DNA from: Paragordius varius
Lineage: Eukaryota > Nematomorpha
Assembly: GCA_964247055.1 (NCBI GenBank)
Contig: OZ176052.1
Coordinates: forward strand, 11,036,001 to 11,100,000
Direction of reading: 5' to 3'
DNA length: 64,000 nucleotides
Translations under genes and position numbers: made by a program
Notes under the pieces: model-generated
The model's database searches: none
The model's input: the letters and a program-made list of their open reading frames with translations, nothing else
What the model was told of the DNA's origin: nothing
In this document: in pieces, positions 12,661 through 24,800 of the stretch
Position numbering within the stretch: the first letter of the stretch is position 1
Layout: the number at the start of each line of letters is the position of its first letter

Positions 12661-12689
12661 CACCGCACATCTATCTAAACCTAGGCCCT

Positions 12690-12915
12690 CAGAGATATTA
12701 TGTGCGGCCCGCGGAATTTTTGGAAAATTTCTATAATTTTCAAAATTTATTGATAAAATTTTAATAAATAAACGAATTTCATAGTGAGTCAATGCAAAAA
12801 TTGGTGAAATAAATAAAATTATATTGTTTTCTTCCATTTTTTACAGTTTTATAAATAAAATATTTAGTACTATATATTTTTCATATGCGGCCCGTAAAGC
12901 CATTTATGCTAGACA
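12690..12915. repeat. Fragment bounded by GCGGCCCG motifs
   Basis: Two GC-rich motifs (GTGCGGCCCGCGG near 12702 and ATGCGGCCCGTAA near 12887) bound AT-rich filler. The motif resembles the GC-rich right end of the hAT element at 9661-9690, so this may be hAT-related debris. No clear terminal repeats. Confidence 0.3.
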
Positions 12916-13033
12916 TCCTTGATCTAAACCTTCAGACTTATCCATATTATAAATTATTATTATTATACCTGATTTTCATAATATTATCATTATTATACTG
13001 ATCTGGATAATTTTATGTTTTTACAATATATAG

Positions 13034-13221
13034 CAGTGGTATTTACCTAAAAAAGGGCCACATATATTATTTTTACTATTTCAAAGGTCAGTATAAAATA
13101 ACGACAAATAATGCATAGCTATTTTATTTGTGTGCAGAAATTTATGCTTTATATAAGTACATGAAAAAAATGAATAATTTAGGGCTATAAGCATTTTAGG
13201 GCCGCAGTCTGATTACTACTG
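13034..13221 (-). mobile_element. Non-autonomous hAT derivative (188 bp)
   Basis: Begins CAGTGGTATTTACC and ends ATTACTACTG, i.e. hAT-type CAGTG termini. Flanks are TATATA-containing octamers that agree at 6 of 8 positions. Internal blocks (ATAGCTATTT, GGGCCGCA near the right end) match the left and right ends of the 1.74-kb hAT at 7964-9701, so this is an internally deleted relative. Confidence 0.7.
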
Positions 13222-14005
13222 TTATATAAACTAGGTGTCTGTGGAACGAATTTATAAAATTTAATTACTTTTATAAGTGACATAACTTTACATTGGCAAA
13301 AATATAGTAAGTCTTTATTCATAAACAAAATATGATATAAACAAATTTGGATCAAGAACAAAGTTAGAATCCAGTTATTCCAATTACCGCACTGGGTTTC
13401 CAAAATTTAAAAAACCACCTTGGTTTTATTCTTAAAAGTTTAGAAAAAACCTTTTTCACATTTTGGGGTCCGGTTAGAAACCGTGGTTTTAGAGCAAAAA
13501 AAATATATTTGGAAAATTATTGCATCTGCATAAGAAATTTCTAAAGGAAAACATCCTTTTCGCATTATAAATTTTAAAAACTAATCAATAATTTTTACTA
13601 TAGTAATGGTAATGAACGGATTGGTTATGTTTTTTACCTTGCTATAAATTTATACCGATCAAATTTATTATAAATATTAGTTATATATTCTAATTAAAAA
13701 TCACAAAATTGATTTGTGCATCTTCTAGTTCTAGTAAATTGGCTAATATTTAAAAAGTATGATGGATCATATAAGAAATATAATACTAATTAATTATTTG
13801 ATTAATTGAATAGCAGTAAACTACAATAAATTGAAAACAATTAACCAATTTTGTGATTAATTGACCCGAGCTGAGTTTAAATAAAATTAGAACCATTTGT
13901 TGTTTTATGCAGCAAAATGAAAGTTATCAAATAAAAACCTATTTTGTGGAAATGAAATGATTAAAATTGGTAGCGAAAAATATGGTAACAAATGATAGTA
14001 AATGA
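13222..14005. other. Intergenic, AT-rich
   Basis: No gene or repeat recognised. It is the 3' flank of the second acetyltransferase gene. Confidence 0.4.
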
Positions 14006-17000
14006 TTAAATCCAATAAGCCTCTAAACTTGCTACAGAATAAACTTTATCCATTGGAATAAGGCCGGTGCCCCAACGATTAATACGATCCTCAACAGCTA
14101 CATAACTCTCATCATCCATATAGGCGTTTGATTGCGTATTTTCCCATTCCGTAAAAGTTTCAAAACTATGAGGGAAAGTTGATAAATTATTGGATTCTGA
14201 GGCATCAGCCATAAACATTTCATTCACTTCATTATTTTGTGGAGGCGTATTGGCATTCTTTAAAGCACCAGGCATGGTAGGAACGGTGGTGGTGTTTGGA
14301 AATCTGATTTTATCATTAGGGTTCATGTCTGATTTATACATTCGATAGAGTGTATCATAAATACGAGCATCTTTAAGGAGATTATTGTTCCAAATGTTTC
14401 GATCGGCCCACAATTTGTATCTTTTGTTGTAGAAATCCATGATGAGTTGTGTTTTACTCTCATCAACATTCAAAGCGCCATCAGTAACAATCGTTTTAAA
14501 CTCAAAAGGTGAAAATATTTCTATTGCCGTAGAAACTGGGACGAAATCTAACATTTTATCAAACAAAAGTTCAGCAATAAATGGAGTATCGGCATAAAGG
14601 GGAGAAATGGCATAACCTTCGTATTTTTTAACCAGACAGGAAAAACCTTTTACAGGTAGGCTTTTGGAACTTTTAATACGATTACTATTGGTGGTGTGAT
14701 CAACTGCCAAGTTACTAGAACGCTTTCTTTGCTCTTTAATTCCATTTTCCTCGGTATTCATTACGTGTTCATTTATGAGATGTCGAGCTTGTTGTGATGA
14801 TTTACGCCTGCGGCCATCATCGCCGTGTCCATTGCTAATACTCCCATTCTTGGATTTAGCGTTGACGCCATTCAGGATAACACACTCAGTTGTACCTAAA
14901 TTTTTAAATATATCAGTATTAATTAGTGTTAAAATTGGTAAAATATTAACTGATCTGACCACAAATGCCATGTTTATTCATGGTTAATTTGACTGCAAAC
15001 ATATGTTGCATAACAAAATAAATGTTTGATATTGCCTTATAGATTCTTAAGATCTAGCTAAAACATATTAAATTTATCTAGAGAAAACTGATAAAGCAGT
15101 GAAGTTAATATGCAGTATCTCTTTTTTTCTTATTTAAATACAGATGAAAGCGACAATTTTTTTCATGCCCAAGGCTGACATTTAACGTTTGACTACTAAC
15201 ATTAACCCCTCTTAATACAAATTAACATGATGAATTATTACTTACGCCATGGGTGCTTATGCATGAAGGGAGTTCCTAGATTTTATCTTAATTAAGAACG
15301 AAAATTGGATATGTATTGATGACAGTATAATATAATATTAATTTTGGATAATCTGCGATTAAAAATACCTTTGATAAAATTTTATATCATTTTAAACATG
15401 ATTTGGTTTCTTATTTAGAAAGTTTTAAAATTCCTTGGATTTTTAAAATTTAAAAAATGCTTCAATCGAGACACTTTTTGATCAAACGTAACTTGGAATG
15501 ACTGCATTTGTGGATTTGACGTTTTTTATGGGTTAAAACCAAAACCAGAATCAATAATCAATGCATATGTATACAATATAATATCACACATTATAAGAGA
15601 CGGTGTTAAATTTATTTGTACATAAGACTTTAAAATAAATACCATACCATATTCCTCGAGTAGCCATGCTTTATCTACAGCAGCAATAATAGCAATGTTT
15701 TTTGTGTCCCGAAAAATTTCTTTGATAAACTGAATTCTTGGCGTAGTATGTACCATTGTATCATACTCAATTACATATTCCAATAAGGTAGGATTTTTTC
15801 GTACATCCACAAGCTCAATCGCTTTTTGCTTAACAAGTGTGGTGTAAGGGTCTTGAAAAAATTTGCGCTGATACTCCGGATCTTGTTTCAAGTGGTCCCG
15901 ATCTTTTTTGACTTGAGCCGAATACATGTTTACTAAATAGATATATAGTTGAATAATTTGCTAAACAAAGGTTTATTTGGAAACTTTAGAAATTAATAAA
16001 TGCCTTTCTTAAAAAATGACCCTTTGAACAATATAAATATAATCTACATGTGAACGTAGGATCCTTAAACCCCAATTTTTTGTATCTCTCCACAGCGCTA
16101 CCAACTGAATATAATGATAGAATTCGGGTCCCTGTATGCTCTAACATAGCGTTCCATAGTTTTACACCGAAACCCTTGTAACGATATTCCTTGTTAATGA
16201 CATAAACACCTATCAAGGCTAAATGACCATCGATTCGCATACATATAATGTTACCTAAAGATATATTTGGAGAGGGATAAATATTTAATTAAAATATGTT
16301 TTTTAAGAAAAAAATTTAAAACTTCAATAGCTAAATTAATGATTTTTGAACAATATCTATTTAATATTGTCAAACAAAATATTTGCAATTGAAAGCAAAT
16401 TGAAGGATTTTATTATGTTTAAATTATTGACAATATAATATTATGTTTTATAAAAAAATTTCAAGTACCACTTTAATTTATTTCAAAAATAATAAAAACT
16501 CCTTGGAGTTGCCATCAACGAAAATAAAGTGTACCCAAATTGTATGTGCTATACATTAACGTGACATAGATATTTCATTTTTTTTAAAAAAGTATTTTAT
16601 TTAATAAATGCCAAATTTTAATCATAAAACATGAAACAAAACCAAAAAAATAGTAAAGGGCTATTAATAAATTTTATACACTATGTCTGCGAAAAAATCA
16701 ATACTCCATATATGTGCTTATTTCTTAAAAAGTAATATATGCTCTACTTTGCAATCATGCCAATTATTAGATTGATATATCTAAAAACGAATAAAAATAA
16801 CTAATTTGGGCGTTATTAATAGTTAATTTTTAAATAATGATATATTTGGCTTTTTGCAACTTTTTCGTAAATCTTAGATAGTTTTAGCGATGGTAAAACG
16901 TTTCATCTCCCAAAACAAGGAAAATAAAATAATAAAATTTTAAAATTCTTTTTATAAAAATGATCATAATAATTTAATCAATAGTGACATTTTTAAACAC

Positions 17001-17547
17001 AAAACTGAGAAATATGAAAATGAAATATTCATTTAAGTTGCTACTGTTAAAAAAATAAAGATAAATTACGGGATACAGTAAGATCGCATTTGTGTTTCCT
17101 TAGTTTTCTGAAAATTACTTTTAGAGAGGTAAAAAAAATTTACATTTTTAATTGTTATTATGGATTGTAAAATTAAAATGGAATCGAAGTAAATCTTGAA
17201 TTTCAATTATATTAGAAAGTAAATGAAAATCAATATTAATTTACCGATTAAATATTTATTAATTTATGTATACCTATTATACCACGGGGTGGCAATTCGC
17301 CCACAAACCAACCTGTGGGATCATTTCGCAAAAAGAATTTCCAAAGGTCAACAGACCCCAAATTCCAACCCACATCAGAATGAATCCATTTTTGCAGGGC
17401 TGGCATTTCATTTTCTTCCAAATTGCGAATGATTAAATCTGAAACTGTTGACGATTTTATCGTATTTTCCAAATTATCATTTTTATTACTGCCTTTTCTG
17501 TCACCACCATTTGAAAGGGAACGATTTTCATTAGTAGTTTCAATCAT
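14006..17547 (-). CDS. GNAT acetyltransferase with YitH-type C-terminal domain (paralogue 2)
   Basis: Four minus-strand exons: 17547-17274, 16254-16048, 15932-15648 and 14895-14006, giving 551 aa. All three introns are phase 1 and GT-AG (1,019, 115 and 752 nt). The GNAT fold covers about residues 35-165; the acetyl-CoA loop is RYKGFGVKLW (116-125) followed by LYSVGSAVERYKKLGF. The second domain carries ISPLYADTPFIAELL, the equivalent of GPLYADNPEIA in paralogue 1. Exon 2 is exactly 207 nt in both genes, and introns 1 and 2 are in the same place and phase, proving common descent. Paralogue 2 has an additional intron just after VDKAWLLEEYG and a basic linker rich in Arg/Lys/Ser (about 270-325). 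Probably a cytosolic or nuclear acetyltransferase of unknown substrate. Confidence 0.9.
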
Positions 17548-18566
17548 ATTACGATACTAATTGGGTTAAAGTATAATAATTTTTTTGGAATATGGTATTT
17601 TTTAATATGATTAAATATTTTAAAGTTATATGTAATAAGAGAATCTCATCGATCAATTAATTTGGTAAAATTATTTTTTAAAAAGAAAAAAAAACTTAAT
17701 TTTTGATATAAAGAAATAAGATTAATTACTTCATTTTGTAACTTTAATTAAATTAAAGAAGAGTGGTATGTAAAAAAATAAAATAGACAAAAAGGGAAAA
17801 TATGGAAAAAACTTTATCAATAAATTAGTTTATTTGATAAAGTATATGTTTTTATATATATCGTCGCAGTATAACTTACCACTTATTTCAACCAAAAGGA
17901 TAAAAAAGAAGATTTATATTATTGATATAATAAAACACGATTATGTATTAAAAAGTTAGTTAGTATTTCAGATGAGTATCATTAATCGATACGGCAAAAG
18001 AACAGTTACACAATTTAAGGTACAGAATGATACATTGTTCAATAAAATTTGATGAAAATTACAGACTTTAATTTATTGCATATAAATTAAAATATAAATC
18101 TTACGTGTCAAGCGATTTCAATGCGGAAACATAATAAACGGCCCAAGTTGGCCCTAAAGCATTATCACTTTAAAATGAAAAAAAAACGATAATTAAATGT
18201 ACGCACAATAAAACAGCAATAAATGACGAAGCATTATATAGCTAAACCAGCCAACTACATACGCTCTTTATAAAGGGGGGGATGTTGGTTATGTTTTGCT
18301 ATTGTTATTTTTCCAAACCAAAATAATATATTTTTTGTGTTTATTTACATTTACAGTATTGCATATGGGGTGGGGATTTTATGATACGGTAAAAACTATT
18401 TAAAACCTATTTAGGTTATTACATTCCAAATCTCGCCAAAATGACAATAAAAGTAACGTATCTTTGGTGAAACCGAAACGTTAGCCAATTTAAAAACATA
18501 TCAAATCGATTTGTTTATGATACATTAAATATATTACAATGATGTACAAAAAATGACATATTCATA
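17548..18566. other. Intergenic, upstream of GNAT paralogue 2
   Basis: Mostly AT-rich and featureless, apart from the weak exon pair described at 18105-18234. Confidence 0.4.
18105..18234 (-). CDS. Candidate 5' exons of a small secreted protein
   Basis: Minus strand: ATG at 18234, exon 18234-18203, a 35-nt GT-AG intron, exon 18167-18105 ending at a consensus GTAAGA donor. It would encode MLRHLLLFYCADNALGPTWA followed by VYYVSALKSLDT: a signal-peptide-like start, then an unrecognised sequence. Codon use looks coding-like, but no downstream exon could be found. Chance open frames are possible; weak call. Confidence 0.22.
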
Positions 18567-18787
18567 CAGCCATGTATCCTTTACTTTATCAAAAAAAATT
18601 TTTTTTTTCCTTAAATGGGTATAAATATTTGGTAAAGGAAAAAGAACTCTAATAATTCTTATACATTTTTGATGAATATGATATTGTTAATACCACAAAG
18701 CTCTTGTTTTTTCCATTCTTTAACGAATATTTATACCCTTTTAACGAAAGAAAATAAATTTTTGATAAAATAAAGGATACATGACTG
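18567..18787. mobile_element. MITE, 221 bp, TA target duplication
   Basis: Long imperfect inverted repeat: the left arm starts CAGCCATGTATCCTTTA and the right arm, reverse-complemented, starts CAGTCATGTATCCTTTA. Arms extend about 85 nt each and share TCAAAAA and GGGTATAAATATT. The element is bracketed by TA (18565-18566 and 18788-18789), as for Tc1/mariner-type elements. No coding capacity. Confidence 0.82.
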
Positions 18788-18789
18788 TA

Positions 18790-20349
18790 ATTTACAAACG
18801 CATATATCCTGCCACCGTCAAGAGATCCTTATAAATAGTGACTATGTTGGTAAGCCTCGTTTTATATGCAATATCATAAATTAGCTGACGACAGGTAAAT
18901 CGGCTATACATTGAGACATTAGCGTTAGATTACTTTTATAGTAATCGTAACATAATTATTTGTGATACAGATATATAATTCGTGAAATAATTATTAAATT
19001 TATATGTAAGTATTTTCGCGATTTCTCGCCTAAATTATACCAATTACAATTTGTTTAAAAAAAATAAAAATCTTGTATAATATATATTTATTCTATTACC
19101 ACAAAAGTTTAAAAACGAATAATATTTACAATTATTGTGTATTATAGGAGAACCGGTCTTATAAAGGGAAATTTAACATTATCCTTTTGCAAATGGTGAT
19201 AAGGTTGTAATATTATAAAAATAAAAAACATATTTTTAGAAAACATGCCCATTGCCTAAAAACGAACAATATTTATAGCTTAATTTTTCGTCTTCTTATG
19301 AGAGCAGTTTACGCAATATCTTAATGTGATGAATTCAAAATCTCACTAAAGATAAGTCCATATATTGATTCAACTCTTATCTATTACCTAATGAGTTATT
19401 CCGACTCACAAGTTTATAAAATAGATTGGTCTGATTACTATCTAGAAAATATTAAAATTTTATCTAATTATAGGATCGCTAATGCAATGATAATTTTTTT
19501 GTGAGATAGTATTTTTAACATTTTTAGAAAATAAGATATATAACAAGTATAAAGCTTTTTTTATATCACACTGTGTCCATAAAAAAATAACACGTTGAAA
19601 TAGATATGTTCTAATAAATATCAGGTTATCATGGTGCTTTTGGTTTTGGCCCTTACGAGTGTTATAAGAAAGTTGGTGAAAGGTAAGTGCTTCATTCCAA
19701 AAATATCACTATATATCATAAAATATCTATAAAGCAAATAAATATTTTTAAAATATTTATTTTTTATTATGGGATCGGAAAACCCCATTTCGGTCTTATA
19801 AATGGGCTAGTTCTTTTCCATTGTGCGATAAATTTTAAATATAATAATTTGACATCTAAAATTTTTTTTTAAAAAATGGATACTTTTTACTAAAATTCAA
19901 TTTTCAGCAATATTTTGTTGAAGCATACTTCACACTATGTTTAGGTATGAGGGAAACGGTATAAAAACGCTTTTAGATATTATATAAACAACTTTTCTAT
20001 ATAATTTGTTGATACTAAACATTTATATCACCTCAGTATTATGATGATTTAAATATTTGTTCGTCTTCAAACTTATGTGAAAATATAAATTGTTTTTTAA
20101 CAAAAATAAAAAATTGATAGCAAACGAACTCCTATATTTAAATTTTGAAGCGATTTAAATGTTGGTTATCGAAATTTATAAAAAAAATGTAAAGCGTTTT
20201 CATACAGTCCCCATCATGCCTCATAATATTATGAAGTAAGCTAAAATTAAATTTTTTAAAAAAAATTAACAATTATTTTTAGTTGATATTAAGATTTAGC
20301 TTATATATAAAAATTTGTTGGGTAATCTCATCATATTTGTGATTATTTT
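18790..20349. other. Intergenic between MITE and repeat A copy 2
   Basis: AT-rich, with no supported gene apart from the weak exon candidate at 19625-19682. Confidence 0.4.
19625..19682 (+). CDS. Orphan exon candidate
   Basis: A 58-nt stretch between an acceptor (TATCAG) and a strong donor (GTAAGT) encodes GYHGAFGFGPYECYKKVGE. The downstream open stretch near 19770-19835 (IGKPHFGLINGLVLFHCAIN) lacks an AG acceptor at the right place. Together they faintly resemble the C-terminal half of ATP synthase subunit f, but this is only a by-eye impression. It could be a relic or chance. Confidence 0.2.
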
Positions 20350-20695
20350 TAAGAACTAGCCAGAGGAGAGAAAAAATATGGGACTTTTGGAGCCCACTAA
20401 AAATTAAAATATTATAAAAATATTAGTTTGATTTTTATCGGTAGTTTATGATATATTTTAGTGATATTTAATGAATGAAGCATTTAGCTTTCATGAATAA
20501 TAATTACTATAAAAATGTGTTCAAATTTTGCCATATTCTGATATAGACCACTACCACAAAAATGTAAAACTTTATTATATCACTCGAAAGGGAGAAAACC
20601 AATAGAATCCAGAAAATCCTGATTTACTTTCCTATCAGAATATATATATATATATATATATATTTCATAAGGTTTTTTATACCCACGATTTCGGG
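20350..20695 (+). repeat. Dispersed repeat A, copy 2
   Basis: Same order of conserved blocks as 11330-11590 (AACTAGCCAG, GGAGCCCACT, TAGTTTATGATATATTT, (TA)n at 20641-20665, then TTTTTATACCC-CGATTT). It contains an extra about 80-nt insertion before the (TA)n. Confidence 0.65.
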
Positions 20696-21884
20696 CGTTG
20701 TAGCGTTAGGAATCTTAATTAAATTGATTTTTGTTTTCGTAATACATATGAATTTGATAATTAACTACAACGAGAATCTTCTAATAATTTTTGAATTGAT
20801 ATTAACAAATTGTCATATAACAAACATTGTTAATGCATACTTATTCGGCTGAAGAATTTAAAATAAGCTTTAAGTTATATTTGAATTATTAAATTATTTA
20901 ATTATAACCTGTCATGTAAAATAATTTTTTTATGTGAATAAGTAAGCAAAACTACTTTAAAATAGCAAAGAAAAATAAAAAAGGGAACATTTTGATAAAA
21001 AAAATAAATGTTTTCAACCGTTTTTAATTTAATATAGTTCTGATTCTGTGCATTTTGACAATTACATAAATGAAACCAAATTAAGAAAACAAACATAGTT
21101 AAATTACCATGTCAGATAGTTCATACAACAAAGAGCATTATTAATAGCTAATAATAGTAGAAAGGAGAAAATAACTTTGAGCCAATAACAATTCTTTGCT
21201 GAATATAGTGTATTTCAAAATTTAATAAAAACTAGTAAAGTATACTTTCTCAAACTGTAATACATTATGGCTTTTAATATTATAAAATTTGATAATAGAA
21301 CTTTCAATATTAAATCACTGTTATTATAATAACTTTTGGCTTATATGATCGTTTAATAACTTATTTAGAAGTCAATGTTTAAAGCGTAAACTTCTAATTT
21401 AAATATATTTTATTAAATGTCGAATACATCAAAAACTCTTTTAACCCAAAATAACATTTGAAAACTTTCCAAATTGTTATTTTGATTTCAGATCGATTGC
21501 ATAGATTTAAAATTTTGCAAATTGTAATATCTTTGCAAGTGCCGGCGATCAGCCAGGATTTACCGTTCTAATGTTTTAACAAACCTCCATTTCTACGCCC
21601 AACAAATTAAAAAAAATATCCAAACGGTAATCTTTTAAGTTGGCCAGCTATTGTCAAAACATTTATTCCCAATTTATATTTTGCTCATTAATCGGGATTA
21701 ATTTAAATTATGTGTTTACTTACAAACATAGTAGGTCACCGTACCAATAAAATATTAATGAATTTTTAAGTAATTTTAAAAGCCATATAAATCTAAATAA
21801 AACGAAGATATAATGGAGTTTATATTTGTTAATAAAAGTTAAAAAACACGAACGTATGACATTTCACGCGCAAGTTAAAACAAC
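20696..21884. other. Intergenic, upstream of RIC1
   Basis: No gene seen. Presumably contains the RIC1 promoter, but no core element is distinguishable from the AT-rich background. Confidence 0.4.
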
Positions 21885-24800
21885 ATGTTATTTATAAACT
21901 CCACACCGATTCATTATAAATTATTGAATTCGCCTAGCTTCGTAATAATCGACGGAAAAAATAATTTTTTATGCTTGGTCTTTGATGCACAAATATCCAT
22001 ATATCATGCAAATGTTTTTTTTAATTTTTACAATTAGTTATTTGTTGAACTTGCAAATTATAACTTTGACATTGAATTTAGCGAGTTTTATGGTGCATTT
22101 ACTAGAGGTGTAATCAAAAACAATTTCTTGTATTTGCACGTATGTTTTGCTTATATATTAGACATCCAAAGGCTATATCCATACATTCTCAATTAAAACT
22201 AGTAACAACAAAACCCCCGTATTTATATCAAAAAGGTTAGAATAATATATAAACCTTATAGTCACCCAAATACTGAAACAATAATAAACTGTGAAATAGT
22301 ATATGAGATAACCATAGTGGTGGAGGAATCTGTTTGCTTTTCATATGCTGAATCATATTTTTTATCATGCAAATTCAACGGTTATGTTGATTTATACAGT
22401 TTGCATGACTTCAATTTGATATCGACCTTTGACCCAAATGCTCTGTTAAAAGATAGTTTTTTTGAATTATAATTTTTAGAGTCTGGTAGAACGCATGTCT
22501 TAAATATAAAATATTCTGAATATTTTGATGGGCATTTCTTTACTTTATCTGATGGACGGTGTGGGGTTTTTATGTTTTACGAACAGCCAAAAGTATGAAT
22601 TTGATTTTAACCGAATTTTATTTATACCTTTTAGTTATCATTAATATCGTATTTTTGTATTTTGAATTGATGCATATGTTTTAAAATACATATTTAATTA
22701 TTTTAGTTTGTTAACTGGTTGATTTGTATATTTCTTTATGCGTAAAATAATTGGTCAATTTTATATTTTAAGTAAAATATTTATTATTTGTGTGGCGATG
22801 ATAAAAATCTTTATTTACTCAAAGGTTACAGCTATTTTTTTTCAGAAAAATGAGATTGTTATATATTCATAATATATACTTGTTTATGTTTTAAAATATA
22901 ACAATTATGTTAAACGCAATATTATTTTTACATGTAAAAATTTTATAAACTATAAAACAGGATGCATATTTTCCGCAAATCTTTTTCGTTCCCAATATTA
23001 CCAAAGCATGTGGTATAGAAGCCAATGCCAAATACAAACTCGTTGCTGTATGTAGTCTCGAGTAAAATATTTTATATATATTAACTGTAAATTACGGTAA
23101 ATTTTATTATTTTTGATTTATTTAACAAATAATGATATTGTAAAGAAATTTTGTGAAATTTAGGGTAAATTTATAATGTGATCATATATTACAAAAGGGG
23201 TTTAATATCATTGTTTTCGATTGACACCTCAACTACTAATGTTGATGATATTGCTTCGACTGAAGAAAATAATGGACCAAGTTTCGGATTTGCATTTAAA
23301 CCATTGTTTGTTTTCCCAACGGAATTTTGTACGAGCTCTCATATATTTCCATCACCACAAATTAGAAATGGTATTGTTTTTTCTAATTACTTTTATTTTT
23401 TATGATGTATTCTGATAGAATCAAAGGGGGTGTCCTTTATTGATGTTGTGGTTTGTTCTCATCTCGAATATATTATATATGTTAGAGGTTAAATTTTAGA
23501 ATCTTAAACAATATGTTTCAATATAGTGTATATATGGAAATTAAACATAAGAAGCGATTTTTTTTATAAAAAAATATATCATTTTTGAGTATTTAATTTG
23601 TATTTTTAAAATTTGAATTTGTATAATATTTAACTATTTTATAGCATTTTTTACATTATATAGCATATACCATCCAATACAATAATGCCGAAAATGTGTT
23701 ATTTGTGTGGCACAATGAGAGTGGGCGTATTAAAGCATTTTCAATCTTTGGATTTTATTTATTTACGCTTCCGACTGTTAGGGAATTTGCAAATGATACC
23801 CCTATCCTATCTAGGTAATTTTAAATTTAAGATATAAACTTGAATAATATAATCATTTATGAATGGGAAGTTTTATGGGTTTGCTTTTTTATATGCTTTT
23901 TTATATTGTTATATATATATTATAAAAATCATGGTGTTAAAGGGTTTGAATACCAATGATGATATATACGAATACTAATTAAAGAAAAAATATTTAATTA
24001 TACTTGAATTTTAAAAATAATCTTTTTTATATATCTATATTTATAGTTAAACCTATATTGTGCAAACATTTTTTCCCTATAAATATATTTTATAATTTTT
24101 TGCCAATTATTCATGGCTGGAATTTAAATAAAGTATATATAACTTTTTTTGTGACTTTTTTGTTTGACTGTGTACATTAACCCTTTTATACATATCTATA
24201 TATTAGCCAAGATACTAATTTAACCGGCGGTTCGCACAACGATAATAACAGTTTAGTTGTCAAAGATTATTGTATTGATCGCAATGATTTTAATGTTTGG
24301 GTTATCCCAGCTCAGAAAGGGCCATATCAAAATTTGCCTTTAAACGATGAAAGTAGTATGAATTTTTGTCATTTGATGTAAAAAGTATTGGTACTGAAAT
24401 TTTATAAATGATTTTTTCGTTAGATACTACACAAATTTAATAAAAATAATATATTAAATATATAAATTATAAATAAATATAAAATAAAATACAGAGATAA
24501 AGTAAACAAATATATATTGAAAAGATGGCTACACTTTTTGAACTTTGATTTTTTATATAACCTATATGATCGAAATTAAATATAATTGAGTGTGTTACCA
24601 GTTTCATCTCTTTTCCCTTATTTTGCAATTAAAAAGCGATAGCCCTAAAAATAAAGGTTGGTATTATCCCTTTTAAAATTTTTATTTTTTTATGTTTTGT
24701 CTCTAAATTTTTCCTGTAAATTTAAATTATAAATATCAAACGCATTATATATCATTTACAATTCAAATTCACCCTTGAAGAATTCAACACCCTCGAATAA

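Noticed and set aside
14775-14987. Plus-strand open frame opposite the acetyltransferase exon
   Set aside because: Shadow of the minus-strand GNAT paralogue 2 coding exon, whose frame, splice phase and domain match are clear.
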